Assembly: GCA_963682055.1 (NCBI GenBank)
Contig: OY821745.1
Location: 20,519,342 to 20,583,341, forward strand
Reading direction: 5' to 3'
Source of the DNA: Primula veris
Lineage: Eukaryota > Streptophyta > Magnoliopsida > Ericales > Primulaceae
Length of the DNA stretch: 64,000 nt
The notes beneath the pieces were generated by a model. The model saw nothing but the letters and a program-made list of their open reading frames with translations. It had not been told where the DNA came from and did not search any database. A program made the translations under genes and the position numbers. Shown here one piece after another: positions 45,541-58,384 of the stretch. Each line of letters starts with the position of its first letter. The stretch's first letter is position 1.

Positions 45541-47058
45541 ATGTCTGGCAATAACCGGTTCGACACCCCGTCGTCTCGACCCCCCCTCCCCCGGTCTCGG
45601 GATGACTAGGACCCTTTCTTTTAATGAGACCCCGAGAACCACTTTTACAGGGGAGCCAGTTCCCTTATCGGCAGTGGCCGGAACGTCCCGGACAAATACT
45701 GAGCTAGCACAGATGATGCTCGAGATCCACAAAAAGGAGCTCGTCGCCCTCGCAGCCCAAAAGGCATTGATATCCGCGCTGATGACACCAGAGCCCAAGC
45801 CCGTCATTCTCGGCGCATGCCAAGACGAACCGGTCCCCATTCTCGTCAAGAGCGTGATGTCCCGGTTGGGACCCCTACGACGACCCCCCAAGATGCTCCC
45901 AGAGAGCGACCTAGAGGTGAGGAGTCGAGGCACTCCCACGAGGGCAACTCTCGCCGAAGCAATGAGCGAAGCATATACTCAAGGCTCAACTGGCCGGATG
46001 ACGATCGAGATTCACGATCGGGATTGAGCCGCGACCGAACCGTTAAGCCTCCTCGGATGCGAAGGCGAGGCCGCCGTGGCAAAAACGATACAGCCGATGA
46101 GGCAGCGTTAAAAATCGTGGCCTCGACCCGCAGCACCCTGCTCTCGAACGAGATCGAGTACAGTACTCCCCCCAAAAACTTCATCGCCCCTCTTCTCCAG
46201 ACCTTCAACGCAGACTCTGATCCGGAGGCTCATCTCCGACACTATCGATATCAGATGAACCATTGGTCCCACCTTGACCAATTAATGTGCAGGTGCTTTC
46301 CCGCTAGCCTGGGAAGGCTTGCTAGTAAATGGTTTCAGTCCCTGCCTGCCAACTCCATCCACTGTTGGGACGACCTAGCCTACGACTTCGCACATCGGTT
46401 CATAAACTTGAAAGAGAGAGTTACTCAGCCAGAACAGCTCTATCAAGTGAGGATCCAATCCAAAGAGACCCTCGAGAACTACGATAATCGGTTCTGGCTG
46501 AAACACGCGGAGTGCGCGGTATGCCCCGACTCCACCGCCATAGCTGCTTTCAGACAAAACATGGTCGTGGGCAGCAGGATCCGTAACGAGATGATAAAGA
46601 CCCCCCCTAATTCTGTCCCTCAGCTCAGGTCTCTCATAAAGCAGCATATTGACATAGAGAAGGACATGAGATCTGCCGGGGCAACACGTTCTGTAGCCAT
46701 CATCGACCAACCAAGTGATAGGTCTGTCACGATAAGCCCCCAGAGAAACCGGCCCATAGCGGAAAGGATGGAACGGCCACGCACGGGAAGAAATCCGCAA
46801 CTGGCCCCAAAAAGAAGAAAAGAAGAACCCCGGCCGAGACGCCAAGCCCCTCCTAACCGGGACATCGCCTACTCTACGACCTTTCGCCTCCCACTCGTCG
46901 ACCTTCTTGGCGAAATAGAGAATGAACCGTTCTTCTCTTGGCCTCTTCCTCTTCGGAATGAACCGGCCCGCGGACCTAATGACAAAATCTATGAATATCA
47001 CAGAGGTCGCGGCCATCACACCAACAAATGTCACGGCCTAAAGGCCAGACTTGAATGA
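45541..47058 (+). pseudogene. element D gag
   Basis: Probable start ATG 45541 (MSGNNRFDTPSSRPP). The frame shifts near the C-run at 45585-45592 and again near 45820, then runs to TGA at 47056. The body carries the gypsy gag domain: LLQTFNADSDPEAHLRHYRYQM, then RCFPASLGRLASKWFQSLP and a RFINLKERVTQ block. A degraded zinc knuckle, YEYHRGRGHHTNKCHGLKARLE, has lost its first Cys (Tyr instead). Basic, Arg-rich stretches flank it. Non-functional. Confidence 0.85.
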
Positions 47059-47076
47059 TGGGTCCGAGATGGCCTG

Positions 47077-50000
47077 ATGGATAAATATGTCAAGACACGA
47101 AGGGACCATGATCGAGGCGGAGAAGGGGTCGACGAGAGGCAGCGGGACCTACCACCACCAGTGATGACTTGTCATGTTATCCATTCTGGGCCAAAGAGGC
47201 CTAGTCCGAGTGGAGCGGAGAGAACTGAAGCTCGTGAGGCGGCGATGAAGCAGAACGTCTACCTCACCGAAAGTCCAAGCCCCCTGAAGAAGTGCAAGCA
47301 CGATTCTAAGCCGAACCTGACCTTCACCGACTTCGACTTAGTAGGAGTAGACCTGCCCCACTGCGACGCCCTTGTCATCTCCGCCCAAGTTGGCTATTGT
47401 GCCGTGGGGCGGATCCTAGTCGATAAAGGGGCATCGGTGAACATACTATTTGGAGACCTCTTCCACAAAATGGGGCTAAAAGAGGAGAACATAGAAACCA
47501 ACGTCCCTCCCCTGTACGGGTTCAACTCCGAGGCTGTGCAGCCCAGGGGGAACGTAACCTTGCCCATTAAAACGGGAACCAAGGTTATGAGCGTGGAGTT
47601 CACGGTGGTGGACGTCCCCTCCGTCTACAATATCATACTAGGGCGTGCATGGCTTCATGAGATAGAAGGTGTCTCCTCCACTCTGCACCAAAAGGTCAAG
47701 TACCTAACTGTTTCTGGAGTAGAGACCATCTCAGGAAATCAAAAAATCTCACGAAGCTGCGCCATGGCCGTGTATTCTGGCAAAAAAACTGTTCCGGTCC
47801 AAAGTACCATGAATATCGAGGCAGAGAATCCTAAGTTGCTGAGGGAAATAAACAAAAAGATGTGGTCCGAGGCCGAAGACAAGGTAGAGGGAGGATTGCT
47901 GAAGATCCAGATCCCGGGACACGAAGAGGACCACTTTTTCATGGTGGGCGCGAAGCTGAGCGAGCCCGAGATTACCGATCTTGTCGAGCTCCTGCTCTAA
48001 TACCTCGATAATTTTGCGTGGTCCCCAAGCGAAATGCCGGGTATCAATCCCGACCTTGCCTGCCACCAATTGAACGTCAACCTGGATGCCAAGCCCATAA
48101 TGGAAAAGGGACGCCGTGTCAGTCCAGAGCATGCCGATGCCATAAACGAAGAGGTACAAAAGCTTCTGTTGGCTGGAGCCATCAAGGAAATCTATTACCC
48201 TAGATGGCTCGCCAACCCCGTGGTGGTCCCCAAAAAGAACGGAAAGCTGCGCATGTGCATCGACTACACCAGCCTTAATCGGGCCTGTCCCAAAGATCCT
48301 TTCCCCTTGCCAAAAATTGATCAAATAGTGGACTCCATTGCCGGGGCTGCCAGAATGAGCTTCTTGGATGCCTGCTCCGGCTACCATCAAATACCTATGT
48401 CGGAGGCCGACCAAGAAAAAACTGCCTTCATAACCCCGAGGGGAAATTTCTGCTACAAAGTGATGTCGTTCGGGCTCAAAAACGCCGGGGCAACGTATCA
48501 GAGAATGGTCACCAAGATATTCTCTAAGAATATAGGCCGGACCATGGAGGTCTATATTGATGACATGGTGGTAAAAAGCGTCCGAGAGAGGGACCACCTA
48601 TCCGACCTCAGAGAGGTGTTCGAAACAATCCGGGGGCATGGCCTGAAGCTGAATGCCTCCAAATGTGCCTTCGGGGTTGGGGCCGGCAAGTTCCTAGGAT
48701 TCATGGTGACCCACCGTGGCATAGAGTCAAACCCAGATCAAATCTCTGCCTTGAAGAACTTAAGAACCCTTGAAAATAGAAAGGACATACAAAAGCTAGC
48801 CGGGATGGCTGCCGCCCTAAACCGCTTCATTGCCCAGTTCGGGGACCGTTGTAAGCCATTCTTTACGGCTCTGAAAGCTCAGAAGAAGTTTGAATGGAAC
48901 GACGAATGCCAAAAAGCATTCACGGAGCTTGCAGATTACCTTGGCAGCACACCCCTATTGATGAAGCCGGATACCAGGAATGTCTTTGCCCTATATCTGG
49001 CCGTGTCCGAAATAGCAGTAAGTGCCGTCCTCATCAAGGAACTTAACATGGATCAACGGCCCGTCTACTATGTGAGCAAGACTCTCCTCGATGCCGAGGC
49101 TAGGTACATGCCCCTGGAAAAGCTCGTCCTAGCCCTCGTTATGGCCTCGTGAAAGCTAGCTCACTACTTCTCGGCACACAGCATCGTGGTCTATACCGAT
49201 CAGCCCGTTCGAGAAATACTCCAAAAGAGGGATCTCTCTTGACGAATGATGAAGTGGGCCTGTCACTTAAACGCTTACGACATCTGCTATGAGCCACGAA
49301 CCTCCATCAAAGGACAGGCCCTAGCCGACTTTGTGGCAGAATTCACGGGAACGACCCGATGTCCCGACATCGCAGATCGTGCCCCAAAGATGTGGACCTT
49401 GCACGCGGATGGAGCCGCCAATAAAAAGGGATCCGGCCTTGGCATCGTGCTCCGGTCTCCCCAAGGTGAGGTGATCGAGAAATCAATCCAACTCGGCTTT
49501 CGAGCTACCAATAACGAGGCCAAATAAGAGGCCGTGATCGCTGGCTTAAAAATGGCACAGAGCCTCGGGGTCAGGAAGATACTAGTGTATACCGACTCCT
49601 AGTTAGTCAGCAGCCAAATTAGTGGAGAGTTCCAGACAAAGGATGAAAGAATGGCAAGCTACGTAGCCATCGCTTCCGGTATACTCCAAACCTTCGAGTG
49701 TCGAGGAATCATCAACATCAACAGGAACGAGAACACTCACGCCGATGTGCTAGCAACCCTAGCCTCGGCCATGAGTAATCAACGAGAGAGGGTCGTCACC
49801 ATAGAATACGTCCCTTCTCCTAGCATTGAGGCTAAGGCAAAAATCAACGTGGTGACCGACCTCCCGCCGGAGCCGAGTTGGATGGACCCCATAATCGAAT
49901 ACCACCGCTCCGGTGACCTGCCCGACGCTAAGAAAGAGGCTGAAAAAATAAAAAGGAAGGCCCTAGGATTCTGGCTGGCTCCCAGCAAGAAGCTCTACAA

Positions 50001-52364
50001 GAGGTCGTTCTCCGGGCCCTACCTGCTCTGTGTCCATCCCGACATGGTGGTGAAAGTCATGGAAGAAATACACGAGGGAACGTGTGGGAGCCACACTGGG
50101 GCCAGATCTTTGGCAAACCGGGCTCTGACCCACGGGTATTGGTGGCCCCTCATGCAAAAAGATTCCAAAACATTCATGCTCAAGTGCGAGAAATGCCTGA
50201 AATACGCGCCCATACCACGGGCCCCGGCACAAAAAATGAGCAGCGTGACCTCGTCTTGGCCATTTGCACAATGGGGCATGGATATCGTTGGGCCATTCCC
50301 TAGGGCCCCATGAGGGAGAAAGTTCCTCCTCATGGTCACCGACTACTTCTCGAAATGGGTGGAGCCCGTGGCGTTAGCAAAAATAACGGAGGCCGAGGTG
50401 ATCCGTTTTCTCTGGAGAGACGTGATCACCAGATTTGGAATCCCCTACTCGATAGTCGCGGATAATGGGGGACAGTTCACCGGGGTCAAGTTAAAAGCGA
50501 TGTATGCCAAGTATCACATCAAGAATTACTATTCGACCCCGTCGTACCCCCAATGCAACGGACAAGCCGAGGTATCAAATAAGACCGTGCTCGACGAAAT
50601 CAAGAAAAGATTAGACGAGTCCAAAGTGTTGAACTTAGAGTTCAATAATAGATTTTGATTATAAGTTTGATTATGTTTTTAATGATTTTACGATTTCTCT
50701 ATTTCAATGATATAATGCTTGTCTTTTCCAAAAAGAGAATTTGTAAATTTCAGCACACCAGAAAGATAGAGCATAGAAAAACGAAGCCACCGGTTCAAGC
50801 GGAACCAGAATCGGAGCTAAAATGAAGAAGTTACGGGCTTTTGAAGTTTAACGAGAAAACTGAAGAACGACCGATCGACTGGACAAAAACGACCGATCGT
50901 TTTTGGTCCAAATTCTTCCAGTGAGGACGTCGAAAAAACGACCGATCATTTCTCATAAAACGACCGATCGACTGTAGAAAACGACCGATCGTTTTCTGCA
51001 GATTTCGAAAACAGCTTTTCAGCTTATTCTGGAAAATTGCTTAAAACACTGGATAAAACCCTCAACCACCCACCAACGGTCATATACACAAAACAGACCA
51101 TTTTGTCTATATAAACCACCCCAATCACTCTCCAAACGCATCCATTCATAACCTATTATCATTCTTCAACCTCTCTCATTCATAACACAAAATATCACCA
51201 TTTTGGTGAATATATTCAAAAAAGAGGGAAATTAAGGAGAAAGCATTTCGAGCTCAACCAAAGATCAAAACATCATCAAAACCACAAATTAGCTTATTTA
51301 GAAATAATCAAATTGTGGGTGTTGTGTTAATTTTCGATAAATTTGTAAAGAGCAAAATTATAAGCTCATTGTGAGTGAGTGTTTGGGTAGAAGCTTTTAA
51401 GCCAAAGTGTTGGTTAAAAGTTCTAGGTTAAACACTTGGGTACTCATAGATTGAGGGGGAGTCGTTGACTCATTAAACGTGTTCGCTTGCACTTGTATCA
51501 AGAGTAGGAACCTCGGGTAGAGGGTGAGCCAATCGGTCGATTGAGCTCGATAGGATTTGTAAAATCGGGAAGATTATTTTTAGTGAAATACTCGGTAGTA
51601 CCGAGGAGAGGACGTAGGCCGTTTTGCCGAACCTCTATAAACACGGTGTCATTTTCTTTCCCTTACTATTTACTTTCCGCAACTTATATTATTACTTATT
51701 TTCTTGCTTGCGTTTAGGACTTCTAGCATTTCATTAACGTTATTAAACGCTTAAGCTTAGAATTGCAAAAAGTTGGGTTGTTAGTTGCCATTAGATTTTA
51801 ATTAGGCGAAAAGCGCCAAAAACCTTATTCACCCCCCCTCGAAGGTTTAGCCGCACGGGCCAACACAAAGGACGATGGGCCAAAGAACTTCAGCACGTCC
51901 TGTGGGCATACCGAACAACTAGAAGACGGGGCACCCAACAAACGCCCTATAGCCTCACTTACGGAATGAAAGCTATCATCCCGTTAGAAATTGGGCTTCC
52001 ATCTCTGAGGACCGACATAGTGGAAAACGAGCTGAATGAAAGGATGATGGGGCTCGAGCTAGACTACGCCGAAGAAATGAGAGAGGTGGTGGCCATCCGT
52101 AACGCCGAATATAAGAACGAACTGGGACGTTCCTATAACAAAAGAGTGAACGCCAGGCGTTTCCAAGACGAAGACCTAGTGCTACGAAAAGTGAACAACA
52201 ACTCGAGATTACAGTCCGATGGGAAGCTGGGCCCCAACTGGGAAGGCCCTTATCAAATCTTCGGAGCGATCGGGAATGGTGCCTATCTGTTGGGTCACCT
52301 CCCCGATGACGTCCCGTTGGATCGACCTTGGAATGTCAACAACCTAAGGAACTACTATCAGTAG
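47077..52364 (+). pseudogene. element D pol (PR, RT, RNase H, aRNase H, INT)
   Basis: Same frame as the end of gag. Protease GRILVDKGASVNILF has Lys where the catalytic D-T/S-G motif needs Thr or Ser (47422-47430). RT (48034-49150) has RMCIDYTSLNRACPKDPFPLP and YIDDM (near 48555). RNase H follows, then a second RNase H (LHADGAANKKGSGLGIVL near 49395; RATNNEAK near 49505). Integrase has GTCGSHTGARSLANR, CEKCLKYA, WGMDIVGPFP and DNGGQFTG, and ends NNLRNYYQ at 52364. Stops at 47998, 49150, 49240, 49525, 49600 and 50311. Integrase is split by a solo LTR (50627-51865); both sides join in frame once one CAAAG is removed. Confidence 0.9.
50627..51865 (+). mobile_element. solo LTR related to element B, inserted in element D
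   Basis: TGTTGAACTTAG...GGGCCAACA, 1,239 bp, perfect target duplication CAAAG (50622-50626 and 51866-51870). It shares with element B's LTR the CGACCGATCG motifs (50865-51000), the 'ccgaacctctataaa' TATA box, and the 'aaaccttattcacccccc' end, but is clearly a different subfamily. No internal region, so it arose by recombination between two LTRs after insertion. Confidence 0.93.
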
Positions 52365-52440
52365 GACTCGACCTCTGTGTTTTGATGTAATTATGATGTA
52401 AACATGCCTGAGGGCTTTATGAATGAAACCGTTGTTCTTT

Positions 52441-52795
52441 CAGAATTACCCCGGCTTAAATTTATTTAAATTTTACAAGTGTTTCAGAACACCCGAGCCT
52501 ATACGGCACCCCGGTTTCAATTTATTTAAATTTTACAAGTGTTTCAGAACACCCGAGCCTATACGGCACCCCGGTTTCAATTTATTTAAATTTTACAAGT
52601 GTTTCAGAACACCCGAGCCTATACGGCACCCCGGTTTCACTTTATTTAAATTTTGCAAGTGTTTCAGAACACCCGAGCCTATACGGCACCCCGGTTTCAA
52701 TTTATTTAAATTTTGCAATTCATTTAAATTTTACAAGTGTTTCAGAACAGCCGAGCCTATACGGCACCCCAGTTTCACTTGTTACCAATTTTAAG
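52441..52795 (+). repeat. 60-bp tandem repeat in element D
   Basis: About 5.5 units of exactly 60 bp ('tttcagaacacccgagcct...ggcaccccggtttcaattta'), near-identical, with one unit carrying a small internal duplication near 52720. It lies between the end of pol and the antisense gene. The open frame through it is a by-product of the 60-bp (multiple of three) period. Confidence 0.9.
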
Positions 52796-53115
52796 TGTTT
52801 ACATGGTACCACCTACCTATGTAGCCACGGAATGTTCCATGAGGGTTTCGGCCCTCTGGGAACCCCGGTCTAATTCAAATTGTGATTTGTGAGTTATTTA
52901 AAATGAGTGCCCTGACGCTGAAGCATAAGGGCCCACTCATTGGGAGCACAAACATAAGAAACACACAACACAATGGCAATGGAAACAAAAGCAAAAACAG
53001 ACAAGTCCAAAGGCCAAAATTGTTCTTCATTTCATTCCACAAAAAAGCTATTACAGACTAAGTACATAAACGAGATTACATCAAGAACAAAAACAAAGCT
53101 AAAACTACTCTAGCC

Positions 53116-55791
53116 CTAACTGGCCTCGTCTTCATCTTCCTCCTCTTCGTCTGAAAGAGCTCGAGGAGTTAGGGGAACCACCTCGGGAACGGGAGCTGAG
53201 GGGACGGGAACGACAATATTGTCCACGTTCCACACCGATGATCTGGCCCCGCCCTCATAAAAGCAGCCGCCTCGGACCAACCATCGACATAGAAGGAATT
53301 GAAATCCTTCTGTGTCTTTAGGGCCAAGGCGGCGCTCAGCTCAGCTTGGGCAGATTGGACCGCAGCCTTTATCTTATCGGCCACGCCCGCCTCAGCCTCC
53401 TTTAGAGCCGCAACTGCAGCCTAGGCACGCTCCTTAGCCTCAGTCTTAGCCTTCATGGCGTCAGCCCTTCGAGCTTCCACCAAGGCATTAAGTCTCTCGG
53501 CCTTCTCTGCCCTCATCTGGGCTTCCTCCGCCCTTTTTTGGGCCTCCTCCGCCTGCTTAGCGTTGGCCTCGGCCTTCGTGGCCCATGACCTCACCAGTTG
53601 GCCTTGGTGATACACATACTCGTTCATCATCAAATAGGCCTACAAGAGAAAAAGCAAACATTTAGCAAAATATTTGGGGAAATAAATGAAAACACACGCA
53701 ATGACACTACGAAAAACAGTTACATACCTGAGTAATCATGGCCATGGCCGACGCCATGGAAGAGGCGAGGTCACGACCGCAGTGGTCAGCCTCGACGCTT
53801 TGTTGCTGAAGCGCAGCCAAAGCAAGCAGCCCGGCGGAGGGGTGAGCCTCCATTATACTTCTCACCCCCGTAGCCGCCTTCACCTCGTCGGGGGTCTATA
53901 TAGGCATCCTATGGGTCGGGGAGGAGGAGCTCGAGCCTTGTGTGGAAGCGTTCGTCAATGGGCCCCCCGCCCAAAGGGTGTCTGATGCCACCCTTGGCTC
54001 CTCCACGACCTCGACCTCAGACGAGTTGCTCCCCCCGACCTTGCCCCTCTTCCCCTCTCGGAGGGACTTCGTCCCCTCCACCTTCCTCTTTCCAAGCTGG
54101 GCCTTGCAAGCCATCCGATCAAGCCTGGCCTGAGCCGCCAAATCATCCAAGGCCTCCAAGTCCTTTGCCGCAGGATCGGCGCCTGATTGAGACACAACAG
54201 CCACCTCCTTCTCTCCCGCCTTGACGTCGACCGCCTCATCCTCCTCCTCCTCCGCCTCAACCATGACCTCCTCCTCCTCAGCCTCGACCATGACCTCCTC
54301 GCCATCCCCCGCCTCGGCAACCTCATCATCAGCCCCCTCTCCCTCCTCACCGTCACCCCCCGCCTCGGCAGCAATTTCTTCCACCTCCTCCTCCTCATCA
54401 GAACGGACCACCTACATTGTTCAAACAAACAAGAAGTTAGAAAAATTCAGAAAAATTCATAAAATTCAGCTAAGTGTGAAATCGGAATCAAAGAAATGAT
54501 AGGCAACTTACCCAGGTCCGCGAGGTGCCCAAGCCTGGCCCGGAGGGGTCTGCCTCTAGGGGGCTATCTTCTAGGTGAAGAGGACTCCTCATGATGGGCT
54601 CCCTAGAGCTCAATGGGGGACCTCCGGCAAAGGCTTCCCCCACTGATCTATATAAACACGGGTACCGTCCGGTCCCTTTTTATAATTTAGGACGGTACCA
54701 TCCGGCCGGGTCTTGAAGAAGACCCCGGAAGTCGTAGCAGAGACAAAACTCGTCTTTGGCGTGGCCTTCGCTCTGCCGCTCAGCTTCGGCTTCGTCGCTT
54801 TCACCACCTTCGCCGTGGCACCTTCAACGACCTCCGCTTCTTTGAGAGTCCTAGGGGGGAGGGTGGACTCCAACCCCTTCTCCTTCTCCCATCTATCCCG
54901 GGAGTATCCCACAGGACAGAAGGTCCTATGGGGCCATTTGAAGTCGTTCCCCTTGCAAGTGGTAGGGGAACCACAGGTCAACAGACGCTCTGTGTCGCGC
55001 GTGCCGGCATCTGTCCCATTCGGGCCCCACCAGTTCAGGGCCACCTCCAGCGATTGGACGTTGGCCTCGCCAAGGCCCCTCAGCTTCATGGCCACCGTGG
55101 CCTTATTTTCCTTGGTGCTGAGCACCCTTCCCGGCCTAATGGGAAGAACCAGGTCATCTCGGTGGAGCCAGTTTCCCTCCACCACGATCACGTCTTGGGT
55201 ATAACCCCGATTCAAATCGGAGTTACCCGTGATCAATTGATTGTAAGCCCGGCACCGCAGATAGGGTTGCCTGCTTTTGGCCTGGGAGCTTGGCTCGCTC
55301 TGAAGAAACTCATAACAAGCCAAGAGTTCCTTCAGCCCCAACGGTTCTGGCAGGGCCGGTCCCAGCAGAACGTTGAAGGCCTCCATCCCGGCATAGACGC
55401 GGTGCGCCTGTAACGACCACTGGTAAGGGAGAGTCTGCATCCAGGTGCAGAGCTCCGCCAGTAACTCCGGAATGGGGAGGTCGGTGCCCCCATATAAGAG
55501 AGTAGAGAGGGAGAGAGTTACCATGCTCTGGGGATCAGCTACAATCCCGTTCACCTCGTCGGCACTCTCGCATTTCCGGAGTTTAAAGTCCTCACCGATC
55601 CCACAGAGCTATCTAAACTCATCGAAGTCGGGCCCGTATTGCCTCACCATTATACTGTTGTCATTAACGGCCACCGACAAGGCCGGGTCAATAACCATTG
55701 CCCGGAACGGCAAGGCATTGGCCATCACGGCGAGGCGCCGTGGTTGGGGAGCAACCATTGGGCCCTTTCCAGCTCCGTAAACTATGACCAT
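53116..55791 (-). pseudogene. antisense, intron-containing gene of element D
   Basis: Minus strand, three exons: 55791-54512, 54411-53728, 53639-53116. The introns are GTAAGT...TGTAG (100 bp) and GTATGT...TGTAG (88 bp). Exon 1 starts MVIVYGAGKGPMVAPQPRR and has a globular region (LLYGGTDLPIPELLAELCTWMQ, YEFLQSEPSSQAKSRQPYLR). Exon 2 is acidic (SDEEEEVEEIAAEAGGDGEEG, repeated VMVEAEEEE). Exon 3 is a long Ala/Glu/Lys/Arg coiled coil (AKQAEEAQKRAEEAQMRAEK) ending DEEEEDEDEAS. Broken by in-frame TAG codons (about 55609, 53896, 53418) and single-base shifts (about 54617, 53260). Tat-lineage elements are known to carry antisense ORFs in this place; their role is unknown. Confidence 0.78.
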
Positions 55792-55903
55792 GTTATTTGG
55801 GTGTTTGTGAATTTGCTAAGTGTGGGAAGGAAGAGAGAGAAAGTAGTTTGCTGTGGAATTTTAGAGAAAGAATGAGAAAGTGAAAATGAATTTTCACTGA
55901 GGG

Positions 55904-55911
55904 TATTTATA
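55904..55911 (-). promoter_or_regulatory. TATA box for the antisense gene
   Basis: On the minus strand 'ggcctataaataccctc' gives TATAAATA at 55911-55904, 113 bp before the antisense ATG at 55791. It is independent of the LTR promoters, which point the other way. Confidence 0.6.
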
Positions 55912-56220
55912 GGCCCCTACTGGAAGGTGAAAAGACAGCAACGGCCCATTACACGAACTCTCACAAGTGTCACACAGCAGCCATTTAACATTAATGACAT
56001 TGAGGAAATCGAAGAGACAGAGGCGGCGCCTCATAAATGCATACCAGGCGTGCTCCACGTATACAGAAATCCATAAATACCAGAACACGTGTCACGAGGT
56101 AGGCCATGCCGAGGCATCCACGGACCGCCAAACATGAGAACGGAATGACCGGAGCCCCCGTAAAAACTGAATATCTTTGCCGACCTCGTCCTTTAACGAC
56201 GACTCCGGACAGGGAGCTGT

Positions 56221-56898
56221 TGGCGAGGGAATGTCAGCGTCCCCTCGTCCGGGCCCATACAGTCCCAGAACACTGTATCCGGACCTATGTCAACCTTTGA
56301 TGACATACCACTCCGGACATAGGTAAGGCCGAGGTGTGACCACACCGGCCAATGAAGAGTATCAAGTACGCTTTCCCAATTAATGTTGCTGCTCCCTTGG
56401 GGGACCCCTCAGCATTTCACCGACATGGCCCAATCACAGGCCATCGACTGTGGACCCCGGAAAAGGACAGTACCTTTGTCAGAGTCATAAATGACCTGAC
56501 GCCGTTGGATTAGTACTCGACGGTACAGTGATCCAAGGGCTAATACATCTCTGGATCACACTATAAATACCCTCACTAATACTACTTAGAATGGGACAGA
56601 AAAAGAGGGAGAAGAGAGATAAAGCTGAAACCACCCGGACTGTCTAAATACAATCTGCGACATACGTCACCAAAACTTGTAACCGGAACGATCCATCTTA
56701 CCCTTCAACTACATACTCCTTCCTAATCGTCCCTATACTGAATTGATCGTTGGAGAGGGAAAACCTGATACCAACCCCGGACCCCTGTTTGTTCCTTGTG
56801 CAGGCACGAGAACCGACCCAGTCACCGAAGCTAACTAACTTGTACGGAGCCGACACATATTGATTAAGCCGGGTCTAGGAAGAAAATTAGGCTCGCCA
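56221..56898 (+). mobile_element. 3' LTR of element D, 678 bp
   Basis: TGGCGAGGGAATG...GGCTCGCCA, followed by the GTTAC target duplication. TATAAAT near 56572. The preceding purine tract (ggacagggagctg, 56207-56219) is weak. Confidence 0.9.
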
Positions 56899-56903
56899 GT
56901 TAC

Positions 56904-58384
56904 AATCATCTTTAATCATTTTTTATCATAATTTGAGGGGGAAAAAAACTGATTTATCCGTCGCCCATTTTAGCCTATCTTTCAATCCTACTTGAGCCGG
57001 TGGGATTCGATGAATTCGGTCAACCGAGTGATCATCATAATATGACAAATTCGGTCCATACATAATTCTATTTAATCAGACGATATAAACATCAAAATTC
57101 GGTCCATTCCGTCCATACTTTGGTTTGCATGACGTGAAAACTGTCACTAGCTATTTTGAACAATGTAAACCAAATAGGACGATATAAACTTGTTCAATTT
57201 AATACATTATTAAGCACTTCATAATTCTATTTAATGAAATCAGTCCCATGAGTTGAAATCTCGAAATTTTAATACAGATAGAAACTTGGGTATACTTTCT
57301 ATAGATATTAAAATTTTATACAAAAGAAATAACTGTTTTTTTTTTTTCAAATGACTGTTGTTGTTGTTTACAAATTTGGGTAAACCTCCAATAGAACATG
57401 TTTTGTTTCACTATGTTGCTTTGTAAATTCTTTCAAGCGTAAACATAATTGTAAATTAATTTATACATGCCTCAATATTATTCTTTTCTTCGTGTGTTAA
57501 AGTATTGGAGACGGTTTTGACTACTTATTAGACATTTTTATGCCAAAATAGTGACAGTTTTCACGTAATGCAAACCGAAGTAATTGGCAATTGACCTGAA
57601 CACTTGTTGGCACGGCCAATTGACAATCTGGGTTATACACAGTAATTGTCATAACACTTTGTACCTTTAACTTATTTTTAGTAAAGAAGCTAATTATTTT
57701 AGAAACCGGGTCTTTTTGAACGAGAAGACAATGGGGTTTTTCCTGTGAATCTGCTTCATAGTACAACTTGTGTTAGTCGGCACAGAATGACAGAAATTAG
57801 AAAAAGTTGCTTGAAAAATAGACTTAATTTCCGGTCATCATTTTACCTAAAGCTATGTGACTCATGAATGGTTCCAGAATGCATTTAAAAAGGAGGTGCA
57901 AAAAGTACTTTTATAAAATGAACGACCTTTCTACAAAATGTAATGGTAGAGCGATATATACATAGAGATGGGCCACCAATTTGTTGCAAATTTCAATACC
58001 AAACAATTTCAAAATGGCCCTGTACTACAATTATGAGGGTACCCACCCTTTTGTCCTTTAATTTGGAAGTGTCTTGATAATTTGAGGTGTTTCCAAAAAC
58101 TTGGTGGGTTTTTTTGAAAAACACTGCCTACCCATTCATTTGTCTACTCACAAATGATTGGAACTTATTTAGTCCGCATTTAGTTTGTGTTGTTTGTAAA
58201 GATTAGTGATTGGTTTGAATGGAGTGAACCGAGTCAAAACAAGTACACATATTCATGAAAAAAGTAAGGTTCAAAATGAAAAGGCCATATAATCCTTTGT
58301 AGACTTTTAGTAGTATGTTTTAACTTGTAGTTCTGAGGTGTAGCGTGTAAGTACTCAATTTAGGAAAAATTTGTTTAGTTGTGT
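56904..58384. other. AT-rich interval, no gene recognised
   Basis: AT-rich DNA. An 81-codon minus-strand frame at 57766-57521 (MYYEADSQEKPHCLLVQ) has no feature I recognise. No RNA gene or repeat boundary seen. Confidence 0.45.

Larger units (their letters stand above)
44798..56898 (+). mobile_element. Ty3/gypsy element D (Tat-like), 12.1 kb
   Basis: Complete element with a perfect target duplication GTTAC (44793-44797 and 56899-56903). LTRs at 44798-45476 and 56221-56898. Order: gag, protease, RT, RNase H, a second (archaeal-type) RNase H, integrase, a 60-bp tandem array, an antisense gene, 3' LTR. The double RNase H and antisense ORF fit the Tat branch. By eye I count roughly thirty differences between the LTRs, so it is much older than element B. 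Many stops and shifts. A solo LTR has inserted in the integrase. Confidence 0.93.

Noticed and set aside
52423..52794. 123-codon frame with repeated FYKCFRTPEPIRHPGFNLFK
   Set aside because: The 60-bp unit is a multiple of three, so one frame repeats without stops; no start context or domain, and it is explained by the tandem repeat.
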